Assembly (NCBI RefSeq): GCF_003148495.1
Contig: NZ_QGGH01000016.1
Coordinates: forward strand, 1 to 64,000
Length of the DNA stretch: 64,000 bases
Source: Mesorhizobium loti
Lineage (GTDB): Bacteria > Pseudomonadota > Alphaproteobacteria > Rhizobiales > Rhizobiaceae
Direction of reading: 5' to 3'
In this document: positions 26,906 through 35,699 of the stretch, piece by piece
Layout of the letters: each line of letters opens with the position of its first letter
Numbering within the stretch: position 1 is the first letter of the stretch
Notes under the pieces: generated by a model
Seen by the model: the letters and a program-made list of their open reading frames with translations, nothing else
Databases searched by the model: none
Told to the model about the DNA's origin: nothing
Translations under genes and position numbers: made by a program

Positions 26906-27667
26906 TACCCAGCCTCGTATCGGTCTTTCGCCGGCGAAAGCGTCTCTTCTATCCAGCTCTTGAGGTCCGCCAGAATGGGCTTGGCGTGTTGCTGGCGCAG
27001 TGTACGCCGCTCGTCAGCCGACATGCCGCGGATACGACCCTCGATATCGTGGAGCACACCGGTGCGCAACAGCGTTTCGTCAGCGATCGGAGATGGCTCC
27101 AGCTTTGATCCGGTCGGCGCGTTTTCCGCGGAAGCCGAAGATTGCGCCGGAGCCCGCCGCCTCCTTGATAGCCGTCTCAACCAGCGCCGACAGTCCATCA
27201 ATGCCGCGCCGCATATGCGTCACTCCGCAGGCCAGATGGCCGCGCACCTTCCTAGAAGGCCCGATCATGCCGCCTCCACACAAGCGACCAGCGACGATAG
27301 CACCTCGAGATCCATGTCCGCTGCAATCCTCAGTAGGCGACCATTCCTCTGGACGATTCCAACGTCTTTGCGCCTCGACCGCACACTGCTCCTCGTGGAA
27401 CCATCGCTGAAGCTCTCCGACTCGTGGAACCATCGCTGGAGCTCTCCGACGCTCCGATAAGAGAAACCGGGATGAGCGTACGGTCTCTGGAGACTTCAAT
27501 TTGGGTGGCGAGAACTTCTTTCGCCACGCGTATATCTGTTGCGGAAGAACGTCGTGCCGGCGCGCTACATCGGAAACGCTCCCATCCGCGCTGAACGCTT
27601 CTTGCAATATCGCTTCAGTGCACCTTGTCGCTCAGCACACCCGTCAGGATCTCAAACTTGGCCATTC
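26905..27667 (-). pseudogene. IS66-family element remnant (tnpA, tnpB and tnpC pieces)
   Basis: From right to left, a tnpA-like start (MAKFEILTGVLSDKV) is frameshifted to VSDVARRHDVLPQQIYAWR, the OrfA helix-turn-helix. It is followed by a tnpB-like start (MIGPSRKV, then THMRRGIDGLSALVE), then jumps into the linker region of tnpC (EGRIRGMSADERRTLRQQHA, KPILADLKSW). Most of tnpB and the tnpC catalytic domain are deleted. Inactive. Confidence 0.7.
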
Positions 27668-27749
27668 ATACCCTGTTACGTCACAAATGAATTATCCGTG
27701 TCGTAACTTGCGCTAATTCCGCACCTAACCGGCTCACCGGCAGACGATT

Positions 27750-28211
27750 TAGCGCTGGCCGGAGAGCTTGACCTGTTTGACGAACAGCTGGGTCTCGCCC
27801 TTGACCCTCTCGACTAGGAGCGGCGTAAACCGCTGCTCGTCGTCATCACCAGATCGCGCACGATGACGCTGGAGCGTTCGCGGGCGCCGAGGATGTATTC
27901 CAACTTCCGCGCCTCCAGCGCCGCGATGCCCGCCGCCGAGATCATGCCGAGATCGGCCACCACGCAGGCCCGTCCCACCTTGAAGCGGTCGCGCAGCCGA
28001 TCGACGATGGGCAACAGCACCGTGAGGTCGGCGGTGTTTCCAGCAACCATGTGCAGATCGGACGGCCCTGGCCGTCGATCACTGCGCGGGATAAGGCAAA
28101 AGTGCGTGTCCATTTCATGAAGAGCGAACTTAACCATGCCGGCAATAGCGGCCGCTGAATTGTCTCAGCCTTTATAGCCACCGCTTTCCCGTGAGATCCA
28201 GCACGCCGCAT
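27750..28211 (-). pseudogene. IS1634/IS4-type transposase fragment
   Basis: Minus-strand frames encode HMVAGNTADLTVLLPIVDRL, RACVVADLGMISAAGIAALE and LEYILGARERS. These match the catalytic-core region of IS1634-like transposases. A terminal PLLVERVKGETQLFVKQVKL lies in another frame. At least two frame changes; N-terminal half missing. Confidence 0.65.
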
Positions 28212-28564
28212 TAACGGCCGTTTGCAATAGATTCACACAACTTCACAACTGCAAATCAGCGACGATGATACCTTCATGGCGCGTCTTAGGCTAGGCCCGT
28301 CAAAAAGCCGGACGTCGGCTTACATTGTGGACTGGGGCACGGCATGAACCACGGGATGGCAAGAAGAGCGTTCATTCTAGTTGAAGGCTCTGGAACTGAT
28401 CTGCCGTACGGCGGGGCGGCCCAGCGTCTCGGCCTCCATCCAACTATACTCACGGCTTATCGGGGGCAGCACGACTACATTGCGGGGACGGTCGCAAGCA
28501 ATCTAGCGGCTACGTTGTGCCCAGATTGGTACCCTCAACCCAATCGCCAGCGCACGGCATCGCG

Positions 28565-28815
28565 ATGTATGCCAGCGGTGTGTTCGTCTTCTGCGTCATG
28601 GACGCAATAATCAAATGGTTGTCGACCGACTATTCGATCGCTCAAATCGTGTTTTCCGCGCCGTTATAGGTCTTGTTCCGACGTTGACGATACTATCCAG
28701 GCCGCCCGGACTGTTGTGGGAAGACCGCAGGGTCGGCGCGCATCTGCTGCGTGGGGTGGTCGGCCTAATCGGCACGTTCGGCTTTTGCTGGGCCCTCGGG
28801 GTACCCGCCGGCAGC
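28565..28815 (+). pseudogene. EamA/DMT-family transporter fragment
   Basis: From ATG 28565 the frame reads MYASGVFVFCVMDAIIKWLS and STDYSIAQIVFSAPL, then stops. A second frame continues GLVPTLTILSRPPGLL, LLRGVVGLIGTFGFCWALGV. This is the first EamA repeat of a drug/metabolite exporter, split by a stop or frameshift and cut off after about 80 residues. The luxR-type gene begins 24 bases later, so the breakpoint also defines its upstream region. Confidence 0.65.
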
Positions 28816-28838
28816 TTTTTCACCAGGGACGGCATCCG

Positions 28839-29669
28839 ATGCAACAGGCTGCAGTGAGTCAATATGGAACATCCGTGGAAGACCGCAGTCACTCAACAGT
28901 GGCGAGTGACTACCAGCGTGTCCGGTCGACTTCGTTGGTCCCGTCGATGCATTTCCCGAAGGAAGTGTTTGCGGCCGAGTTCGGCCGATTTCTCGACCAG
29001 ACCGATGGTGCTGCTCAATCCGAGCAGTTGTTCGAGCTATTATCTGCTTTTGCCCAGAATTTTGATTGCCCGTGGGTCGCCTATCGCTCTCGCTCAAGTG
29101 TTCCGAATATAATGCTGAATTATCCCGATGAATGGCAGCAGCGCTATTTCGAAATGGGTTATGACAGGATAGATCCCATTATCAAGACGAGTCGAAAGCG
29201 GGCAAGCGCCTTTCGATGGAGCGAGGTGTACAATGACGCGCACACGACTAAAGACGAACGACGCGTTTTCGATGAGGCTGCGACTTTCGGCTTGAGGTCA
29301 GGCATTAGCGTTCCACTGCACGGCTCGGATGCCAGTTTTGCGATCATGAGCTTTGCACGGCCCGGGGGGAGCGAATTCCAAAATAAAGCAATCACCTACT
29401 TGCAACTTGCTGCATTGCATTTCCATTGGAAGGTAGCAAAGTTCGGGACTCCGATTGGCTTTGAGGAAGCTCTGGAGCTTTCCTCAAGAGAGAAAGAGTG
29501 TATTCTGTGGACAGCAAGAGGGAAATCGTCGTGGGAAATAGGACTCATCCTGGGAATAACCGTGAATACGGTCAATTTCCATATAAAAAACATACTGAAA
29601 AAACTGGATACGTCTAGCAGAACGGTTGCAGCTATAAAGGCGGTAAAATCCGGAACTGTCGAGTTGTAA
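28839..29669 (+). CDS. LuxR-family regulator with autoinducer-binding domain
   Basis: The 276-residue protein has an N-terminal autoinducer-binding domain (about 45-200). The AHL-pocket residues are in recognisable positions: PWVAYR, YPDEWQQRYFEMGYDRIDP and SGISVPLHG. The C-terminal LuxR HTH is LSSREKECILWTARGKSSWE, then TVNFHIKNILKKLD. ATG 28839 is used; ATG 28947 (MHFPKEVF) may be the true start because residues before it look unrelated. No luxI-type synthase is nearby, so within this window it is an orphan. Related regulators control conjugation or quorum responses in rhizobia. Confidence 0.85.
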   Translation: MQQAAVSQYGTSVEDRSHSTVASDYQRVRSTSLVPSMHFPKEVFAAEFGRFLDQTDGAAQSEQLFELLSAFAQNFDCPWVAYRSRSSVPNIMLNYPDEWQQRYFEMGYDRIDPIIKTSRKRASAFRWSEVYNDAHTTKDERRVFDEAATFGLRSGISVPLHGSDASFAIMSFARPGGSEFQNKAITYLQLAALHFHWKVAKFGTPIGFEEALELSSREKECILWTARGKSSWEIGLILGITVNTVNFHIKNILKKLDTSSRTVAAIKAVKSGTVEL

Positions 29670-31117
29670 TAGACTATAAGCGAATAAGTTGGTATTCTTT
29701 CCATAAAATCAGGCACTTCTAAGTCTACGCCGGTCGGAGCGCCACTGAGCCCGCAAAAAGGCGCCAGCGGCTTGCCAGCGCAACACTGTACCATCGTATT
29801 CGACGCGGCAGTGAAATGGTTCGCAAGCCCTCGGCAGCGGACAGGATACCTTCCGCGCACCGTGATGGCTGTTTTCAGATGCCGAATCTCGATCCGACCA
29901 GACATCGGCGACCAAGCCTGCTGTGACAGCTGCCGAGGCGGCACTGTCCAGCCCCCTCGGTAGACCATGCCTTGCGCAGCCATCGCTGCCGTAAGCTCTA
30001 AGCTTCATCGGTGAATCATATTTAAGCGGCAAGGGATCCTTCCCGAAATCGAGCGGCAGCGCGGATTTTGCCGGCCGGCCGCATCGACTCGCCACGCCTC
30101 CGCTAGATCGAGCGGCGTAGCGCCTCCAACATTGAGTTCGCGGTGCCGCTGTCCTAGCCGGCGAAGATCGTGTTCGTCATCCCCGCGGTTCGGACGCCGA
30201 TGCACCCGCCGCTGGCCCTCATCTGATGCGCGCTTCGCCCTGCGGACAGCAGAAAGCGAAGCCGCCACGGCCGCGAAAATCTCGCAATGTCGGCTCGATT
30301 CCAGGTCCCGTCCGCCACTTTTGCGGGGTGATCTGTGCAGGCGCCTGGCGTGGATCGTGCCAACCATCCCCTGACCGCATCATTGCCAGCGTCCCTTCAG
30401 CCGGCCGAACCTCGCGACGCCGGATCGATCATAACGATACTCTTCGAAGAACATTCTCTTTGTAGCAAGCGTGACGGTCTGCGCCGTCTTACCGAGTTTC
30501 AGCCTTTGCCATCCCCTCCTGTCCTCCCTGCCGCGCGTCACTCTAACCTGCTCTCATCACCTCATGCGGGAAAGAGTGTCGTTAACGTCATCCTGTGCGG
30601 GAAATGTCACAGCGATAAGACAGAACGCAGAACAGCCATAGTGGCGTCGTGCCGAGCGATGGGCATCGAGGATGCCGACGCCTCAGTCATCCATGAGTTC
30701 GATTCCTGCAAGCGGGCCGGCTCTTTAACCGGCCTTTCCTGGCGCTTCGCGCGCAGGCGGGGCTGACACCGTCAAGCTCGCAGGGCACCCCTAGTCAAGT
30801 CGTTGCAGCTCCCGTCGGCTTTCTGAAGTCGGTGACGGGCTTAAGAAGGTTCCTGATCGCCGTGCTGGGACATTATTCCTGACCCGCTCAAATTGGATCA
30901 GGCTGCCCTAACGACGGAAAAAGACTCGGCACAATCTGGGTGCCGGGTCTTTAAGGTCAAATGTGATTGGGCAGGTGCTGTGATGCTTCTTGGCTACGCC
31001 CCCGCATGATTAACGAGCCGCTACCTGGGGGGTCATTCCTCAGCCTCTACTCGGCGACAAGAGCGTCCCGATTGGTCTCTTGGCGCCGGAAATAAACAAT
31101 ATGGCCCGGACAGTGTG
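29670..31117. other. Long stretch without a convincing gene
   Basis: Several open frames exist on both strands but none has a recognisable domain, good start context or consistent coding bias; some are probably decayed genes. A hairpin at 30918-30952 and a weaker one at 30715-30734 were the only structured elements seen. Confidence 0.45.
30918..30952. terminator. Stem-loop resembling a bidirectional terminator
   Basis: AAAGACTCGGCAC and GTGCCGGGTCTTT form a 13-base stem with one mismatch and a 7-base loop, flanked by A and T runs. This is the usual shape of rhizobial rho-independent terminators. No intact gene ends next to it, so it may be a relic. Confidence 0.5.
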
Positions 31118-31438
31118 CTGGCGTTGTTGCGTTCATGGGTTCAATGGATGATTGATTTCGCTGTTTTCGGTGTCGGTCAAGAGGGCGCCTCCATTTTTGC
31201 TTTCGCAAGCTGGGCGCCCGTCAGCGATGTGATGACGGAATATCCTATGAGGAATCAACGCCCTGTAGCTCTCGAGATCGCACAAACGGGAGTCGGCTTC
31301 CGATTTGCTGTCCGCCTTCGCGGCGATCTTCGCCACCCGGCCGATTGCCGCCGCAAGCCTGCGCGTGCGACCGCTCGACTGACCAGAAACTCGGGAGGGC
31401 TTATGGATGATGCTGGGGACGCATTGGCAGGGCTCGCT

Positions 31439-31454
31439 TGGCAACCCTATTGCA
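31439..31454 (+). promoter_or_regulatory. Sigma-54-like -24/-12 element without a NifA site
   Basis: TGGCAACCCTATTGCA matches TGGCAC-N5-TTGCA except for the sixth base and has the correct spacing. It lies 164 bases upstream of the small gene at 31618. I found no TGT-N10-ACA in the preceding 200 bases. Chance occurrence is possible. Confidence 0.35.
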
Positions 31455-31617
31455 GAGTCCACCGGGCCCGCCGGCGACATAATCAAGGAGCTCTCGCATA
31501 GGACAAGCCGGTGTTTGGTTTCTCCCGCGATTTAAATCAAATCCGTCTGTGGATATTGACGATTGCGTGACCCTCACCTCGTAGACGGCTAACGCGGGCG
31601 GCAACTGAGAGGGTCAT

Positions 31618-31809
31618 ATGACAAGCGATTTTTCCGCCGCGCGAGTGCATCTAGATCGAGCATATCATTACCTGCGAGGCGATGACCCGATCAGCCAGAG
31701 GGGGCGCGAAGCCTTGGATCTGCTAATTGAGGCAGTTGCCGTCGAGGAGTTCAAGCAGCCGAGCCAAAACGCGGAGGTGCTAATGTTTCCGATTGGGCGC
31801 CGCTTCTGA
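31618..31809 (+). CDS. Small conserved rhizobial protein of unknown function
   Basis: This 63-residue protein (start MTSDFSAARVHLDRAYHYLR) has a helical, charged N-terminal part (GREALDLLIEAVAVEEF). GAGAGG lies just before the ATG. It resembles small hypothetical proteins common in rhizobial genomes, often found on symbiosis islands; I know no assigned function. The frame is intact although the next gene downstream is broken. Confidence 0.6.
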   Translation: MTSDFSAARVHLDRAYHYLRGDDPISQRGREALDLLIEAVAVEEFKQPSQNAEVLMFPIGRRF

Positions 31810-31944
31810 GGCGATCTCCATGGTGGCAACCATGAACGTGATGTGCAAACATCCTCAGAATATTGTCCGTCGAGGCATGAGCCGAGTCGGCAATCGAATG
31901 GGAGTCCGAAGCCTGTCGCCCACAACCTTCTGAATTTCGCTGCG

Positions 31945-32345
31945 CCTATTGTCATCGGCGGCAGCTATTCCGGAATGGCCGCCGCCCGGCAGTTCCGCCG
32001 CGCCCGCGCCAGGTTCTGGTGATCGACGCCGGGTTGTGGCGGAACGCTTTTTGCCAGCCATTCGCCTGCCTTCCTGTCCCAGGACGGCGTCGATCCGGCC
32101 GAGATCACGGAACGGTCGCCTGAGTAGCTTTCACGCTACGCGACGCCCTGGTACGACGGAACGGCCGAACGGGTGAGAGGAGCCGCGACGGTTTCGGGTC
32201 CTACTCGCTGACGGCCTCCGCGGAGGCCGTCGAGTCTTTTTCGCTGCCGGCGTTTGAGATGCGCTGCCAAGGGTCAATGAGCTGGCGGAGATATTGGGGA
32301 ACAGCATTCCACCGACCCTGATGTATGGCTGTGAACTCTATCGGG
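31945..32345 (+). pseudogene. Thioredoxin-reductase-like FAD oxidoreductase, frameshifted
   Basis: Frame pieces read VIGGSYSGMAAARQFRRA (FAD-binding motif), QVLVIDAGLWRN, ASHSPAFLSQDGVDPAEIT, then further similarity in a third frame up to about 32345. They align in order with NAD(P)/FAD-dependent oxidoreductases of the thioredoxin-reductase group, but at least two frameshifts prevent translation. A perfect 22-base palindrome (32210-32231) within it is probably incidental. Confidence 0.6.
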
Positions 32346-32518
32346 ACGGCTCGGCGTGATTGGTGCCGATCCTGCTCGGCCCACCAGGCACTTCGCCTGT
32401 CCGAATGAGGAGGCGCCCGCTGCTTGCCCTGCGGGGCGAATGCTCATTTTTCCAAATCATTGCATATATCAGTGCTAGGAAGGTCCGAATTGGAAACGAA
32501 AACAATGGGGCGAGGCTT

Positions 32519-32995
32519 ATGAGCTGTAGCCGAGGCAAATCGCCTGCACAGCTTTTCCGCTATCTATCGGCCAAGTGGCCTGCGGCGTTCAATCCGAAAG
32601 CGCCCAGGCCGCTCAAGATCGGCATCCATCATGACATTCGGGTGCTCGACGGCGGACTGTCCGATGATGAATTGAGGAGAGCCCTGCTGGCGTATACCAA
32701 GATGGCCAAATACTTGGCGAGACTGGATGCCGGCGCTGCACGGGTCAATCTCGATGGCAAGCCAGCCGGCGTGGTCTCGGATGCGGACGCGGCGACCGCC
32801 AAGGCTTTGCTTTGCGCCCGCAAGGACAAACAAAAGGGCAAGCAAACGCCAGAGCCAAGGGTAGAGCCTCAAGCGCCACCCAAACCAAAACCGAAGCGAA
32901 CCGCCGTGTTCAAGGCGAAGAATACGGCCGACAGCCCGACCGGCCTAATCGTTGAGACGAGGCGTCGCCGGTCATTCCGAAAGCCGATGACTTGA
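32519..32995 (+). CDS. ProQ/FinO-domain RNA-binding protein
   Basis: The 158-residue protein has an N-terminal ProQ/FinO domain (about 10-105) showing the family core: WPAAFNPKAPRPLKIGIHHD, then LRRALLAYTKMAKYL and ARVNLDGKPAG. It is followed by a basic Lys/Pro/Arg-rich tail (KPKPKRTAVFKAK) typical of RNA chaperones. ATG 32519 follows GGGGCGAGG. ProQ/FinO proteins bind structured sRNAs and 3' ends; plasmid FinO versions control conjugation. On a mobile island it may regulate island or host genes through RNA. Confidence 0.8.
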   Translation: MSCSRGKSPAQLFRYLSAKWPAAFNPKAPRPLKIGIHHDIRVLDGGLSDDELRRALLAYTKMAKYLARLDAGAARVNLDGKPAGVVSDADAATAKALLCARKDKQKGKQTPEPRVEPQAPPKPKPKRTAVFKAKNTADSPTGLIVETRRRRSFRKPMT

Positions 32996-33269
32996 TCGCC
33001 GCTGAGCGATAGCTCGCGAGGACCGGGACAGCCCTCAGGGTCGGAGCACATGGCGCCCGCGCCAATCCGAATTGCCGCGATCGCAATGGAGCTGCCGCAT
33101 TCGCGCGCGAAAAACGGACTGGTCGGTCATCCCTTCTTCGGGATGAACGAAGGCCAGACGCTATTCCGATGGTCGTTCTGGCCACCGCTGCGACTGTGAT
33201 ATTTCGGGATGGCAGTCAGATCGATGCCGGCCCAGATTGACTGTGGCCATACTGCTGCTCAACCTCCTC

Positions 33270-33720
33270 TCAGTTGATGACGTTGGAAAGAATGGGAAGC
33301 AGATTGGGCAATTCAGCGCGCAGGCCTGACGGCGCCAGCTTCTGCCGGGCGATCGCCTTCAGGCGTGGCGGCAGGTGAACCCGAGCAGGCGGCAAAAAGC
33401 GGCGCCGACGGCGCTCTGGCCATGGCCGCTGTCGAATATTGGCCCTGAATCTCCACGTTGGTGCAGTGTCGCAGCACGCCCTTGATCATCGCGGCGACCT
33501 CCGAAGACGAACAGCGCTTGAGTTGCGAGAAAATGCAGGTCGAGCCCTTTTCGACATGCCAGTAGGTCATCACGCCGCGACCGCCATAGCGGACATGCCA
33601 TTCCGTCATCAGGTTGCCGTCCCAAGCGCCGAACTTCTTGGACTCCGACGCGCAGGCCGTGCCGGCTTCGCCCCAGATGGCGGTGTTGCGGATAGCCAGT
33701 GTTGCATTGGCAACGCGCCC
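33270..33720 (-). pseudogene. Tn3-family transposase fragment
   Basis: Minus-strand frames encode KKFGAWDGNLMTEWHVRYGG, RGVMTYWHVEKGSTCIFSQL and KRCSSSEVAAMIKGVLRHCT. This is the conserved DDE-region sequence of Tn3 TnpA. The reading frame breaks soon after and the rest is missing. It lies immediately upstream of the NifA-type promoter of the gibberellin region, so transposition may have brought that promoter or the operon in. Confidence 0.75.
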
Positions 33721-33833
33721 GCAAGCCGCCTAGAGCGCGCCCCTTAGCAAGCAGGTGAACCCCTGAGCCAACCTCCTATGGGTCAATAGGGTCAGGTGGC
33801 CTGCCATCATTCCAGGACAACTGACAAAGAAGG

Positions 33834-33984
33834 TGTCGCCTATCCGACACTCTTCTGTCGTCTTTGTTGGGTCCGCGACACCGGCCTATTTCGCCAAGCT
33901 CTTGTCTGGCCTCAGGCTAATCCGCTGAAAAGTAATCACAATGTTTTTCTTCTGCTGGGTCGGCCAAATTGGCACGAGTTTTGA
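33834..33984 (+). promoter_or_regulatory. nifH-type promoter: two NifA sites and a sigma-54 box upstream of the gibberellin operon
   Basis: Two perfect TGT-N10-ACA activator sites lie at 33834-33849 and 33865-33880. The -24/-12 box TGGCACGAGTTTTGA is at 33970-33984, 90 bases after the second site. The paired sites and spacing are those of rhizobial nifH promoters, and a nifH remnant follows 87 bases downstream. The -12 dinucleotide is GA rather than GC, so activity may be reduced. The next intact gene is CYP112 at 34403. Confidence 0.75.
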
Positions 33985-34071
33985 AACTCCTTCTTGGGAG
34001 CCGGGAGCCGCCGACCGACCTTCATTTCGTGGATGACACCGCGATCGATGAAACGGAGAAAGAAAAGCAAA

Positions 34072-34260
34072 ATGTCAAATCCGCATCAGATAGCATTCTA
34101 TGCAAGGGGGCCTCGGCGAAACCGCCCCGTACCCAAACAGGCTGCTGCCCTTGTCGACCCTTGCGCAGGAAATCTTGATGGCCGGCTGCGACTCAAAGGC
34201 CCACCACTCGTCTTATCCTGAACTCGAAGGCGCAGGATAAAGTTCTGCATCTTGCCGCGC
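34072..34260 (+). pseudogene. nifH: nifH 5'-terminal remnant (copy 2)
   Basis: ATG 34072 starts MSNPHQIAFYARG, matching NifH MS(D/S)LRQIAFYGKG. Later nucleotides keep nifH order in changing frames: AALVD, EILMAGCDSKA, then TCTTATCCTGAACTCGAAGG encoding LILNSK in another frame, and CAGGATAAAGTTCTGCATCT encoding QDKVLHL. Small deletions destroy the P-loop. Similarity stops near 34260. This is the first 60-65 codons of a nitrogenase iron-protein gene left between a NifA promoter and CYP112. Confidence 0.88.
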
Positions 34261-34402
34261 GGTATGCCTAGGCAGTTACACGTTGGCCGATCTTGATAAT
34301 CGAGTAGGGCTACGCCGCGCAGGACGTTCAATTGCCGTCCTACGTCATTCGCTGCCCGCAGCGCCTTCCGCCCCTCCATCGCTTAGAGAGTGAAGTGCCA
34401 CC

Positions 34403-35605
34403 ATGTCCGAACAGCCCTTGCCGACGCTGCCGATGTGGCGCGTCGATCACATCGAGCCCTCGCCCGAGATGTTGGCGCTGCGCGCCAACGGTCCGATCCA
34501 CCGCGTGCGCTTCCCCTCCGGGCACGAAGGCTGGTGGGTGACAGGCTACGACGAAGCCAAGGCGGCGCTGTCCGACGCGGCGTTCCGGCCCGCGGGAATG
34601 CCGCCGGCGGCATTCACCCCGGATTCGGTGATTCTCGGTTCGCCGGGGTGGCTGGTCTCGCATGAGGGGGGCGAGCATGCCCGGTTACGCACGATCGTGG
34701 CGCCTGCCTTCAGCAACCGCAGGGTGAAGCTGCTCGCGCAGCAGGTCGAGGCGATCGCCGCGCAGTTGTTCGAGACGCTGGCGGCCCAGCCCCAGCCCGC
34801 CGACCTGAAGCGCCACCTCTCCTTTCCGCTGCCGGCCATGGTCATCAGCGCGCTGATGGGCGTGCCTTACGAGGATCACGCCTTTTTCGCCGGGCTGTCC
34901 GACGAAGTGATGACGCACCAGCATGAAAGCGGCCCGCGCAGCGCGTCGCGCCTGGCCTGGGAAGAACTGCGCGCCTACATTCGCGGCAAGCTGTGGGACA
35001 AGCGCCAGGATCCGGGCGACAACCTGCTGACGGATCTGCTCGCGGCGGTCGAGCAGGGCAATGCGACCGAGGAAGAGGCGATCGGCCTGGCGGCGGGCAT
35101 GCTGGTGGCGGGGCACGAGAGCACCGTCGCGCAGATCGAATTCGGCCTGCTGGCCATGTTCCGCCATCCGCAACAGCGCGAACGCCTAGTCGGCGATCCA
35201 TCCCTGGTGGACAAGGCGGTGGAGGAAATCCTGCGCATGTACCCGCCGGGCGCGGGCTGGGACGGCGTCATGCGCTATCCGAGGACCGACGTGACTATCG
35301 CGGGGGTGCATATTCCCGCGGAAAGCAAGGTGCTGATCGGCCTGCCGGCGACGTCGTTCGATCCGCGCCATTTTGACGACCCGGAAATCTTCGACATCGG
35401 ACGCGACGAAAATCCGCACCTGACATTCTCGCACGGGCCGCACTACTGCATCGGCATGGCGCTGGCCAGGCTGGAACTCAAGGTGGTGGTCGGTTCGATC
35501 TTCCAACGCTTTCCCGCGCTGCGCCTGGCCGTGGCGCCCGAAGAACTAAAGTTGCGCAAGGAGATCATCACTGGCGGGTTCGAGGAGTTGCCGGTGCTCT
35601 GGTGA
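34403..35605 (+). CDS. cyp112: Cytochrome P450 CYP112, gibberellin biosynthesis
   Basis: The 400-residue soluble bacterial P450 has an I-helix AGHEST, ExxR region and the heme-ligand loop FSHGPHYCIGMAL with Cys at about residue 349. It is the first gene of the classic rhizobial order CYP112-CYP114-Fd-SDR-CYP117-GGPS-CPS-KS. CYP112 performs the C-20 oxidations (GA12 toward GA9). The region is much richer in GC than its flanks. No CYP115 gene precedes it; the upstream space holds the nifH remnant. Confidence 0.93.
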   Translation: MSEQPLPTLPMWRVDHIEPSPEMLALRANGPIHRVRFPSGHEGWWVTGYDEAKAALSDAAFRPAGMPPAAFTPDSVILGSPGWLVSHEGGEHARLRTIVAPAFSNRRVKLLAQQVEAIAAQLFETLAAQPQPADLKRHLSFPLPAMVISALMGVPYEDHAFFAGLSDEVMTHQHESGPRSASRLAWEELRAYIRGKLWDKRQDPGDNLLTDLLAAVEQGNATEEEAIGLAAGMLVAGHESTVAQIEFGLLAMFRHPQQRERLVGDPSLVDKAVEEILRMYPPGAGWDGVMRYPRTDVTIAGVHIPAESKVLIGLPATSFDPRHFDDPEIFDIGRDENPHLTFSHGPHYCIGMALARLELKVVVGSIFQRFPALRLAVAPEELKLRKEIITGGFEELPVLW

Positions 35606-35699
35606 TGCACGGAAGCCGCCGGGAGTCGCGATCTTCTCCGCAATTTGCCGGCGCACCTAGCACGCGCCGGTCAGATCGGCCAGCCAACAGGTAACCAAG

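Noticed and set aside
28344..28610. Open frame of 88 codons upstream of the exporter pseudogene
   Set aside because: No motif and no ribosome site, and its end overlaps the EamA fragment in another frame.
30640..30735. tRNA-like T-loop (GAGTTCGATTCCTGC) followed by a GC hairpin
   Set aside because: The T-stem arms do not pair and no acceptor or anticodon stem can be formed.
32210..32231. Perfect 22-base palindrome followed by T-rich sequence as a terminator
   Set aside because: It lies inside a decayed oxidoreductase gene with no gene ending there; probably incidental.
33994..34221. Open frame between the NifA promoter and CYP112 as a new small gene
   Set aside because: Its sequence is explained by a decayed nifH 5' end read through frame changes, so I annotate a pseudogene.
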